From an uncultured Alistipes sp. (GTDB lineage Bacteria; Bacteroidota; Bacteroidia; Bacteroidales; Rikenellaceae), in NCBI GenBank assembly GCA_944321765.1, contig CALUMQ010000021.1, positions 1 to 37,127 of the forward strand: a stretch of DNA of 37,127 nt, read 5' to 3'. The notes under the pieces are model-generated. The model ran no database searches, was not told where the DNA came from, and saw nothing but the letters and a program-made list of their open reading frames with translations. The position numbers and the translations under genes are program-made. This document shows positions 25,652-32,397 of the stretch, piece by piece (position 1 is the stretch's first letter; each line of letters begins with the position of its first letter).

Positions 25652-26308
25652 ATGAAACGGAAAAAGAGTCCCTATTTGCCGACCCTGGGCGAAGAGATCG
25701 CCAATTCGGTCTCCCACGGTGTGATGGCGCTGCTGGCGCTGCTGGCCCTTCCGTTTGCGGCGGTGTGGGCCTACGTGCATGATCCCGACGGTGTTGTGGC
25801 GGCGGTTTCGGTCTCGATCTTCGTGGTCTCGATCTTTCTGATGTTCCTGGCTTCGACGCTCTACCACTCGATGAATCCGGCCTCGCGCCACAAGGAGGTG
25901 TTCCACATCCTGGACCACATCTTCATCTACGTGGCCATCGCCGGAAGCTATACGCCCATTGCGCTCTCGGTGATCGGCGGCTGGCAGGGAATCTTCATCA
26001 CCGTGCTGCAGTGGGCGATGGTGCTTTTCGGGGTCTTCTACAAGTCGCTGTCGCGGCGGTCGATCCCGGCGGTGAGTCTGACCATCTACCTCGTGATGGG
26101 GTGGACGATCGTCTTCTTCCTGCCTCTCTTCATCCGCCACGCCACGCCGGCGCTGCTGTGGCTGATCGCCGCGGGCGGCGTGCTCTATACCGCGGGGGCG
26201 TGGGTCTATGCCCGCAAGGGGTTCCGCTACCACCACCTGGTGTGGCACCTGCTGATCAACCTCGCCGTCGTCTGCCACTTCATCGGCATCGTCTTCTATC
26301 TCTACTGA
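25652..26308 (+). CDS. Hemolysin III / YqfA-family integral membrane protein
   Basis: The 218-residue protein has seven predicted membrane helices. Conserved residues of the HlyIII/PAQR (CREST) superfamily are present: Ser in NSVSHGVMAL, Ser and His in ASTLYHSMNP, Asp and His in HILDHIFIYVAIAGSYTP, and the two late histidines in HLVWHLLINLAVVCHF. In this superfamily the conserved Ser, Asp and His residues form a metal-binding hydrolase-like site; the activity of bacterial members is poorly known and true hemolysis is not implied. It stands alone between divergent relA and a converging methyltransferase gene. The family call is firm and the role is unknown. Confidence 0.9.
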   Translation: MKRKKSPYLPTLGEEIANSVSHGVMALLALLALPFAAVWAYVHDPDGVVAAVSVSIFVVSIFLMFLASTLYHSMNPASRHKEVFHILDHIFIYVAIAGSYTPIALSVIGGWQGIFITVLQWAMVLFGVFYKSLSRRSIPAVSLTIYLVMGWTIVFFLPLFIRHATPALLWLIAAGGVLYTAGAWVYARKGFRYHHLVWHLLINLAVVCHFIGIVFYLY

Positions 26309-26330
26309 ACTGACGTTTTACGGACTTTGC

Positions 26331-26350
26331 ATCCCGGAGCGATCCGGGAT
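26331..26350. terminator. Possible short terminator between converging genes
   Basis: An 8-bp perfect stem (ATCCCGGA with TCCGGGAT) encloses loop GCGA between the hemolysin-III gene stop and the methyltransferase stop. There is no clear T run on either side, so termination is only suggested by position. Confidence 0.35.
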
Positions 26351-26352
26351 CA

Positions 26353-27126
26353 TCAATGCTTGTATACCACGTAGATGTGATCCTCGGGAAGCGCATGGAG
26401 CCGCCGCTCCTCCTCGGTGAGCGAGGCGGCGTAGTCGATGTCGGCGGCCTCGAATCCCGCCTCGCGCAGCCGGTCGGCATAGTCCCGTCCGTAGATGCGC
26501 CGGTGGTCGTACTGCCCGAAGATTCGCGTGCGCTCCGCCGGATCGGTGATCGAGTCGTCCTCGTAGGTGTGCTCGTAGGTGCTGTCGACGGGCGAGAGGA
26601 CAATGCCCCAGCCGCCGGGCTTCAGAATGCGGTGCAGCTCGCGCAGTGCCCGCCGGTCGTCGGCTACATGTTCGAGAATGTGGTTGCAGAGCACCACCTC
26701 CACCGAGTTGTCGGGGAGCGGAATCTGCTGCACGTCGAAGTGCAGGTCGGCCAGCGGGCTTTCGAGATCGGCCGTCAGATACTGCCCCGGGTGCGCCTGG
26801 AAGTGGGGCTTCAGGTGGCGCATGATGCAGACCTCCGGGGCGATGTGCAGCGTGCGCGGGAAGGCCGTCAGCAGGTCGGTCTCGCGCGTCAGATAGAGCC
26901 ACAGCAGACGGTGACGCTCCAGCGAGAGACACTTGGGACACAGGGCGTTGGGCCGCGAATGCACGTAGCCGTAGGGGAGGAATTTCCGGTACCTGGCTCC
27001 GCACACCGGACACGCCACGCCGCGCCCCTTGTAGAGGAGCCCCGCGACGGGTACCATCCATCCGGCCAGGCGCTGCAGCACCGGCCGCGGAATGTGGTTC
27101 AGCGCCCAGCGTATCAGCCGTTTCAT
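26353..27126 (-). CDS. Class I SAM methyltransferase with N-terminal zinc ribbon
   Basis: This 257-residue protein has a Cys4 ribbon (Cys39, Cys42, Cys63, Cys66 in CPVCG and LCPKC) followed by a Methyltransf_11-like domain. The fold can be traced through LHIAPEVCI, DLESPLADLHFDVQQIPLPD, VVLCNHILEHVADDRRAL and LHRILKPGGWGIV. The first strand lacks the usual GxGxG loop and has a proline, as in several uncharacterised families. The start at 27126 (MKRLIRWALNHIPRP) overlaps the xseB stop by 4 nt; a longer frame reads through xseB out of phase and is rejected. The substrate is unknown; a polysaccharide or small-molecule acceptor is as likely as a nucleic acid. Confidence 0.8.
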   Translation of the reverse strand: MKRLIRWALNHIPRPVLQRLAGWMVPVAGLLYKGRGVACPVCGARYRKFLPYGYVHSRPNALCPKCLSLERHRLLWLYLTRETDLLTAFPRTLHIAPEVCIMRHLKPHFQAHPGQYLTADLESPLADLHFDVQQIPLPDNSVEVVLCNHILEHVADDRRALRELHRILKPGGWGIVLSPVDSTYEHTYEDDSITDPAERTRIFGQYDHRRIYGRDYADRLREAGFEAADIDYAASLTEEERRLHALPEDHIYVVYKH

Positions 27127-27326
27127 GCCTCGAGGATTTTGTTCACCTCCTCCTCGGCCCGGCGGAGCCGCTCCTTGCACGCCGCGATGAGCTCCGTGGC
27201 GCGCCGCACCTCGGCGGCGAGGCTGTCTACGTCCATCTCTTCGTTGCGGAAGCGTCCGATGATGCGTTCGATCTCGGCAATCGCTTCGGCGTAACCCGGT
27301 TCGTCGATCTTCTTTTTTGCTGCCAT
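27123..27326 (-). CDS. xseB: Exonuclease VII small subunit
   Basis: The 67-residue protein is the helical small subunit that binds the large subunit XseA to form the single-strand exonuclease VII. YAEAIAEIERIIGRFRNEEM followed by DVDSLAAEVRRATELI and CKERLRRAEEEVNKIL is the family's two-helix pattern. It starts 8 nt after the xseA stop and overlaps the methyltransferase start by 4 nt. Length and order are typical for the family. Confidence 0.93.
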   Translation of the reverse strand: MAAKKKIDEPGYAEAIAEIERIIGRFRNEEMDVDSLAAEVRRATELIAACKERLRRAEEEVNKILEA

Positions 27327-27334
27327 ATCTGCGG

Positions 27335-28570
27335 TTATTTTGCTTCTGCGGAGAATTGTCCGTCGGCGACCTCGATCGTCAGCGGCTGTCCCGGACGCAC
27401 GGCGCGTGCCGAGACCACGGCGCGTCCCTGGCTGCGCACGACGGCGAAGCCCATGCGGAGGATTTCGTGCGGCGAGCGGCTGGCGACCACCTCGCCGAGG
27501 GCTTCGAGCCGCTGCCGCTGCTGCTTGAGGAAGACCTCCGCGGCGCTGCGGAACGCTTCGTCGCGGGCCTTGAGCTCCACGCCGCGCTGCCGGAGCAGCG
27601 CCTGTGCGAGGTGCCGCACGCTGCCGGCGAACTCCTCAAGCCGCAACTGTTCGGTGCGTGCGAGGCGCAGCACACCGTCGTGAAGCTGCAGGGCCGCGGC
27701 GTCGAGCCATCCGTCGACCGTCTCCATGCGCTCGACGAGCCATCCGGCGACAGCCGTCGGGGTTTTCAGTGCCGTGTGCGCCACCATGTCGGCGACACTT
27801 GTATCCTTGTCGTGGCCGATGCCCGTCACCACGGGCAGCGGAAACTGTGCGATGTGGGCGCAGAGCCGGTAGGCGTTGAAGCAGTTCAGGTCGCTGCGCG
27901 ACCCTCCACCGCGGATCATCACCACGGCGTCGAACTCTTCGGCGTGCTCCGCAATGGTGCACAGGGCCTCGATGATCGACTCCTCGGCGGCGGCTCCCTG
28001 CATGTAGGCCTCGAACAACGTGAGGTCGAAGCGGTAGGGGCTGCGCGCGAGCTCCTTGAGGAAGTCCTGATACCCCGCGGCCTGGGCGCTCGAAACAATG
28101 GCAACGCGCTGCACGACGGCCGGCATCGGCACCTCGCGGTTCATCTCCCAGACGCCCTCCTGCTGCAGCTGCGCGATGGTCTGCTGCCGCTGCCGCTCCA
28201 TGTCGCCCAGCGTGTACGAAGGGTCGATGTCGGTGATCTGGAGTGAGAAGCCGTATATTTCGTGATAGGTGACCAGCACCTTGGCCAGGATGCGGATTCC
28301 GGCGTCGAGCCGCTGGCCCGTCTCGGCCTCGAAGTAGCCCGCTATGCGGGCGTAGTGCGAGCGCCAGATCACGGCCCGGGCCTGGGCCGTCGGCACGCCG
28401 TTGTCGCCGCCCTTCTCGACGAGCTCCAGGTAGCAGTGCCCCGAGCGGTTGAGCTTGATCTCTGCGATCTCGGCACTCACCCACAAGGGGAGTGCAAACT
28501 GCCCTTCGAGCACCTGTTTGATGCGCAGCTGCAGCTCGCGCAGCGTGATGTATCGTTCGTCGGGTGTCAT
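27335..28570 (-). CDS. xseA: Exonuclease VII large subunit
   Basis: The 411-residue large subunit degrades single-stranded DNA from both ends. An N-terminal OB-fold (about 8-105) includes LPLWVSAEIAEIKLNRSGHC, and the catalytic domain contains VAIVSSAQAAGYQDF, VVMIRGGGSRSDLNCFN and PVVTGIGHDKDTSVAD, all hallmarks of the family. A coiled-coil-rich C-terminal part follows. The start at 28570 (MTPDERYITLRELQLR) is selected because it gives the family N-terminus and overlaps the menA stop by 4 nt (ATGA). A reading frame continues upstream inside menA but is not conserved. Confidence 0.94.
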   Translation of the reverse strand: MTPDERYITLRELQLRIKQVLEGQFALPLWVSAEIAEIKLNRSGHCYLELVEKGGDNGVPTAQARAVIWRSHYARIAGYFEAETGQRLDAGIRILAKVLVTYHEIYGFSLQITDIDPSYTLGDMERQRQQTIAQLQQEGVWEMNREVPMPAVVQRVAIVSSAQAAGYQDFLKELARSPYRFDLTLFEAYMQGAAAEESIIEALCTIAEHAEEFDAVVMIRGGGSRSDLNCFNAYRLCAHIAQFPLPVVTGIGHDKDTSVADMVAHTALKTPTAVAGWLVERMETVDGWLDAAALQLHDGVLRLARTEQLRLEEFAGSVRHLAQALLRQRGVELKARDEAFRSAAEVFLKQQRQRLEALGEVVASRSPHEILRMGFAVVRSQGRAVVSARAVRPGQPLTIEVADGQFSAEAK

Positions 28571-29478
28571 CCGAGCAGCAGTCCGATGGTCAGCAGCGCT
28601 CCGAAGAGCATGATGTTGCGGGCCGTTTCGCCCAGACAGATGTTCAGGGCGTCGCCGTGGTCGATGCGCACCATCTTGCGCCATGTGGCGATGTGCGCCG
28701 CGAGGTATACGAGCGGCAGCAGCGCGGCCCACGCGCGTCCTGCGGCGAGCAGCGAGAGACACAGCGCGACGGCTGCGAGCCCCAGGGCGAGGTATCCCCA
28801 GCGGCCGAAGGCGGCTCCGAAGCAGACGACCACCGTGCGCTTGTGGCAGCGGGCATCCTCCTCGCGATCGCGGAAGTTGTTGACCATCAGCATGGTGTCG
28901 ATGACCAGTCCGCAGGCAGCCGCTGCGACGGTGACCTCCCAGTCCCACGAGCCCGTCTGGACGTAGTAGCTCAGACCCACGGGAATGAGTCCGAAGAAGA
29001 GGATGACGGCCACGTCGCCCAGCCCGTGATAGGCCAGGGGCCACGGTCCGGCGGTGTAGAAGTAGGCGAAGAGCAGGCAGGCCGCACCTACGGCGACGAG
29101 CTCCCAGCCGCCCCAGGCAAGCGTGTCGTGGCGCACGGCCCAGGCCAGAATGCCGAGTCCCGCGGCGCAGGAGGCGACGGTGAAGGCGGCGATGCCGGCT
29201 TTCATGGTCCCGAGGGTGATGTACCCCTTGGCAAAGGCGCGGTCGGGGCCCAGGCGGTCGGGCTGGTCGGCCCCCTTGAGATAGTCCCAGAGGTCGTTGA
29301 CCAGATTGGCCGTGCACTGCATCAGCACGGCGAAGAGCAGGCACAGCAGGGCCGGAAGAGCGTGGAAGGCTCCGTCGGTCCAGGCGAGGGCCGAGGCGAC
29401 GAGAATCAGGATGACCGAGTTGCCCAGGCTGTAGGGGCGTACGGCGACGATCCAGGCGGCAAGGGAGTTTGTTTTCAT
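28567..29478 (-). CDS. menA: 1,4-dihydroxy-2-naphthoate polyprenyltransferase
   Basis: The 303-residue integral membrane enzyme of the UbiA family attaches the prenyl chain to dihydroxynaphthoate to make demethylmenaquinone. Both aspartate motifs are present: NDLWDYLKGADQPDR (61-75) and NNFRDREEDARCHKRT in the second half. About eight or nine hydrophobic segments are visible. The start at 29478 (MKTNSLAAWIVAVRP) is preferred over an upstream codon because the N-terminus is then the usual short one. It is the first gene of a menA-xseA-xseB-methyltransferase unit with 4-nt or 8-nt junctions. Confidence 0.93.
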   Translation of the reverse strand: MKTNSLAAWIVAVRPYSLGNSVILILVASALAWTDGAFHALPALLCLLFAVLMQCTANLVNDLWDYLKGADQPDRLGPDRAFAKGYITLGTMKAGIAAFTVASCAAGLGILAWAVRHDTLAWGGWELVAVGAACLLFAYFYTAGPWPLAYHGLGDVAVILFFGLIPVGLSYYVQTGSWDWEVTVAAAACGLVIDTMLMVNNFRDREEDARCHKRTVVVCFGAAFGRWGYLALGLAAVALCLSLLAAGRAWAALLPLVYLAAHIATWRKMVRIDHGDALNICLGETARNIMLFGALLTIGLLLG

Positions 29479-29551
29479 GCTTCGAAGGATTTCGGGATTT
29501 GTCGATTCTTGCATGGCGCCACGCTGCGGCGCCTCCGGGGTGCTTTGGGGA

Positions 29552-30091
29552 TCAGTATACCAGCTCTACGCGACGGGGCATCGGCCGGCCTTCGGGCAGC
29601 TGGACGTGCAGGACGCCTTCGCTGGCCAGGGGCTTGCCGCCCTTTTGGGCCGGGGTCCACAGCGGGGCCTCCTCGACGGCCTTCAGCACGCGGCGTTTGA
29701 GTCGGTTGTCGGTTGCTTCGAGTGTTTCGTCGACGATCGTGCGGCCGTCGGGCGCCACCGTATAGCGCAGCACGACGCGGGCCACGGGCTCGTCGTCGTC
29801 CCACCGCACCTGGCGGGCGATGTAGCGGTCGAAGGTCGTGGTGTCGGAGAATCGGGCGGGCTGGTCGTAGCGCAGCGTGATGAGCATCACGCCGTTCGAG
29901 GCCTTCTCGCCGTAGCGGGCTATGGTCTCCTCGTCGGCCGGCAGCGTCTCGATGTGTTCGATCTCCTCGGGAGGGATCGAGTCGATGTCGCTCCGCTCGA
30001 CGCCGTTGACCAGATAGAGCGGCTTCTGACTCCGGGCCGGAAGGGCCGCCGCGAGCAGGACCGCCGCGAGCAGTGCAAACACTTTCTTCAT
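29552..30091 (-). CDS. Secreted protein with receptor-plug-like segment and TonB C-terminal-like domain
   Basis: This 179-residue protein has a signal peptide at about 1-22 (VFALLAAVLLAAALPARS). Residues 25-73 (PLYLVNGVERSDIDSIPPEE ... YGEKASNGVMLITL) resemble the plug signature of SusC-type receptors (VNG/VDGV, I-x-x-I-E-x-L, YG-x-x-x-NGV-x-x-I). Residues about 86-166 look like a TonB C-terminal domain with RYIARQVRWDDDEPVARVVL, VAPDGRTIVDETL and APLWTPAQKGGKPL. The start at 30091 (MKKVFALL) gives the signal peptide. It has no membrane anchor or proline-rich linker beyond the signal, unlike a true TonB. Similar segments occur on M56 peptidase-type proteins of Bacteroidota. It lies 63 bp after prfA and may share its transcript. 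Role unknown, probably periplasmic. Confidence 0.7.
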   Translation of the reverse strand: MKKVFALLAAVLLAAALPARSQKPLYLVNGVERSDIDSIPPEEIEHIETLPADEETIARYGEKASNGVMLITLRYDQPARFSDTTTFDRYIARQVRWDDDEPVARVVLRYTVAPDGRTIVDETLEATDNRLKRRVLKAVEEAPLWTPAQKGGKPLASEGVLHVQLPEGRPMPRRVELVY

Positions 30092-30154
30092 AGCCAAAAC
30101 CTCTGTTTCGTTTCCTTCCAAACGGACGTTACGGGCCCGATATTGCCCGGGATG

Positions 30155-31240
30155 CTACAATTCGCTCTCCTTCAGCCGCTCGGCATTCTCGGCAACGATC
30201 AGATGGTCGATGCAGTCCTGGATGTCGCCGTCCATGAAGGCCGCGAGGTTGTAGATCGTGTAGTTGATGCGGTGGTCGGTGATGCGTCCCTGCGGGTAGT
30301 TGTAGGTGCGGATCTTGGCCGAGCGGTCGCCCGTCGAGACCATCGTCTTGCGTTTCGAGGCTATTTCGTCGAGGTATTTCGAGTATTCGAGGTTGAAGAC
30401 GCGCGTGCGCAGCTCCTCGAAGGCCTTGTCGAAGTTCTTCAGCTGCGACTTCTGGTCCTGGCACTGCACGACGATGCCCGTGGGGATGTGCGTCAGGCGG
30501 ATGGCCGAGTAGGTCGTGTTGACCGACTGCCCGCCGGGTCCCGAGGCGCAGAAGATATCCTTGCGGATGTCGTTCATCGAGATCTCGACGTCGAACTCCT
30601 CGGCTTCGGGGAGCACGGCCACCGATGCTGCCGAGGTGTGGACGCGTCCCTGGGTCTCGGTCTGCGGCACGCGCTGCACGCGGTGCACGCCCGATTCGTA
30701 CTTGAGCGTTCCGTAGACGTTCTGCCCGGTGACCTTCATCACCACCTCCTTGTAGCCGCCGGCGGCACCCTCCGAGGCGGAGGTGATTTCGTATTTCCAC
30801 CCCTTCGACTCGATGTACTTGGTGTACATGCGCAGGAGGTCTCCGGCGAAGATCGCCGCCTCGTCGCCTCCCGTGCCGCCGCGGATCTCCACGATGGCAT
30901 TCTTCGAGTCCTGCGGATCCTTCGGGATGAGCAGCAGCTTGATCTCCTCCTCGAGTTGCGAGACCTGCGGTTCCAGTTCGGTGATCATCTCCCGGGCCAT
31001 TTCGCGCAGCTCCTCGTCCTTGTCGTTGGCGTAGGTGTCCTTCGCCTCGGCGAGATTCGCGAGGACCGTGCGGTAGCGCTCCGAGGTCTCGATGATCGGT
31101 TCGAGCTCCTTGTACTCCTTGTTGAGCTGCACGAACTGCTTCACGTCGGCGATCACTTCGGGGTCGGTGAGCTTCTGTCCGATCTCCTCGTACTTGAGCT
31201 TCAGCCCGTCGAGACGGGTGAGTATGGTGTTGTCTGCCAT
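30155..31240 (-). CDS. prfA: Peptide chain release factor 1
   Basis: The 361-residue factor ends translation at UAA and UAG. The codon-recognition tripeptide of the P-x-T type is PQT (192-194) in VPQTETQGRVHTSA, and the universal GGQ is at 236-238 (GPGGQSVNTT). The HMM-like N-terminal coiled region and RGGTGGDEA (120-128) are typical. The start at 31240 (MADNTILTRLDGLK) is used because a -7 box at 31271-31278 leaves no room for a longer form. The family's N5-methyltransferase gene is not adjacent. Confidence 0.96.
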   Translation of the reverse strand: MADNTILTRLDGLKLKYEEIGQKLTDPEVIADVKQFVQLNKEYKELEPIIETSERYRTVLANLAEAKDTYANDKDEELREMAREMITELEPQVSQLEEEIKLLLIPKDPQDSKNAIVEIRGGTGGDEAAIFAGDLLRMYTKYIESKGWKYEITSASEGAAGGYKEVVMKVTGQNVYGTLKYESGVHRVQRVPQTETQGRVHTSAASVAVLPEAEEFDVEISMNDIRKDIFCASGPGGQSVNTTYSAIRLTHIPTGIVVQCQDQKSQLKNFDKAFEELRTRVFNLEYSKYLDEIASKRKTMVSTGDRSAKIRTYNYPQGRITDHRINYTIYNLAAFMDGDIQDCIDHLIVAENAERLKESEL

Positions 31241-31245
31241 AAGAA

Positions 31246-31287
31246 AATGTATCGTATCCTGTTCAGCGTACAAAGATACGATACATT
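31246..31287 (-). promoter_or_regulatory. prfA promoter inside a 13-bp perfect inverted repeat
   Basis: The -7 box TATCTTTG lies at 31271-31278 (minus strand) and would start transcripts near 31266, about 26 nt before prfA. Arms AATGTATCGTATC (31246-31258) and GATACGATACATT (31275-31287) are perfectly complementary and separated by 16 bp. The right arm overlaps the -7 box and the left arm lies in the leader. This could be an operator or a leader structure. Confidence 0.6.
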
Positions 31288-31349
31288 CTCAAGATTTAAA
31301 AATTACGGCTGAAAAAACGGAAATCCCTCCGCTTGCCGGCCGGCGCGGA

Positions 31350-31991
31350 TCAGAAGAGCTGGTATTCGAGGGTCACCGTTTCGAGTGAACCTTCGGAGTC
31401 CAAAGTATAGTTCGTTGCATACATTCGGATATAGACCTCTTCTCCTGTTTCTGTCGTAAGCATGATGACGTATCCGCAGCCGGGCTGGAATGGTGCATAG
31501 GCCATGCTGTATCTGTTGATCCCGCCGCTTTTCCATGAGTGAACGGAGCTGTTCGTCAATATATTACTCTTATAGGAGTCGGTTATATCCTTTATTGATG
31601 ATATGTCGAGCAGTTGAATGATTCCGGCTTTTTCTGATATATAACCATTGAGAATATTGAATTGCCCATTTTTCCTTGGGTAATATTTTAGACGAAATTC
31701 TCCTGCTTCTGTTGCAAGACGATAACGTACATTGAAGTCTTCGTATATGATATTACCTTCTAGCTCCTGTCTGTAATAGCGATAAGCATCACTATACGTA
31801 AAATTGTTGTAAGAGGCCGTATTGGTAAATGATCGCTGCTTAAGGTTTTGTGTGGCTATGTAATCCGTATTGCTTCCACTGTTGCCTCCATTTTCGCTGT
31901 TGCCTCCGTTCTCTTCCCCGTCATCCGAGGAGCATGCGGCAAGGGCAAATGCTAAGGCGATACCGCAAAGGACGAAAAGAAATTTTTTCAT
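31350..31991 (-). CDS. AT-rich putative lipoprotein of unknown function
   Basis: The 213-residue protein has a lipoprotein signal peptide with lipobox LAAC, Cys20 being the predicted lipidation site, followed by an acidic and Gly/Asn/Ser-rich linker (SSDDGEENGGNSENGGNSGS) with short internal repeats. The body is tyrosine- and asparagine-rich, with no recognised domain; alternating patterns such as YVIMLTTETGEEVYIRMYA suggest beta strands. Codon use is far more A/T-rich than in all neighbours, which points to transfer from another genome. The start at 31991 (MKKFLFVLCG) is fixed by the signal peptide. It has its own promoter and a roughly 300-nt structured leader. It probably sits on the periplasmic or outer face of a membrane. 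Confidence 0.75.
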   Translation of the reverse strand: MKKFLFVLCGIALAFALAACSSDDGEENGGNSENGGNSGSNTDYIATQNLKQRSFTNTASYNNFTYSDAYRYYRQELEGNIIYEDFNVRYRLATEAGEFRLKYYPRKNGQFNILNGYISEKAGIIQLLDISSIKDITDSYKSNILTNSSVHSWKSGGINRYSMAYAPFQPGCGYVIMLTTETGEEVYIRMYATNYTLDSEGSLETVTLEYQLF

Positions 31992-32205
31992 GACTGGCGA
32001 TTTTAAGAGTGATACCGGGATCCCCGCGGGCGATTGGACTGCTGTAGAGGTTGACGGACATGAAAAAAGCGTGGGACCCAACCCCGAATCCTACTCTTGG
32101 GTATCGCCAAACACCCTGCCACTGGATATACGAGTAAAGCCCACGCAAAAAGCGTGAGCGCAAATTCCGTTCTCCGTGGTGATAAAATTTGGCGATTTTA
32201 AGAGT
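31992..32205 (-). ncRNA. Candidate structured leader RNA with alternative pairings
   Basis: The leader of the lipoprotein gene carries motif ACTCTTAAAATCGCCA (minus-strand reading) at 32205-32190 and at 32010-31995, and an inverted form TGGCGATACCCAAGAGT at 32109-32093. The middle copy can pair with either outer copy (6+6 bp around an internal loop); the 3' copy ends 3 nt before the ATG at 31991. In addition GCGTGGG (32146-32140) can pair with CACGC (32156-32152) over a U5 loop, or with CCCACGC (32075-32069), which is followed by six T. The arrangement fits an attenuator or translation switch. It matches no RNA family I can name. Confidence 0.55.
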
Positions 32206-32397
32206 AGAGAATGAAAGTTCCGCTTTTTATGTCTTGCGCACGTGGCGCCGTCTGATTGGGTATGGGCTTATCTCATAGGCAAGGACGGGTTGTTGGATAG
32301 ACAAATATACGCAATATTCACGAAATGTCAATAATCCTGTCGCGATTGGGACGTTGATCGCTCCAAAGCCTTCTCTGTCGTGTTTCCCGCACCGTTG
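32206..32397. other. Noncoding stretch between esterase stop and leader element
   Basis: Apart from the promoter at 32302-32331 and the first, unstructured part of the leader transcript, I see no gene, repeat or clear terminator for the upstream esterase gene. Confidence 0.5.
32302..32331 (-). promoter_or_regulatory. Promoter of the lipoprotein gene and its long leader
   Basis: On the minus strand TTG (32331-32329) is followed after 19 nt by TATATTTG (32309-32302). This is a good match to the Bacteroidales -33 (TTTG/TTG) and -7 (TAnnTTTG) boxes at canonical spacing. The start would be near 32296, about 305 nt before the lipoprotein ATG. Confidence 0.65.

Noticed and set aside
31921-32163. 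80-codon minus-strand frame inside the lipoprotein leader
   Set aside because: It begins with TTG, overlaps the lipoprotein start in another frame and crosses the paired segments. A leader peptide cannot be excluded, but nothing supports it over an RNA element.
31995-32205. Possible insertion sequence or MITE bounded by 16-bp direct repeats
   Set aside because: There are no terminal inverted repeats or transposase, and the repeats sit exactly where they can pair with the central inverted copy and reach the start codon, which fits a leader RNA better. A mobile origin of the unit remains possible.
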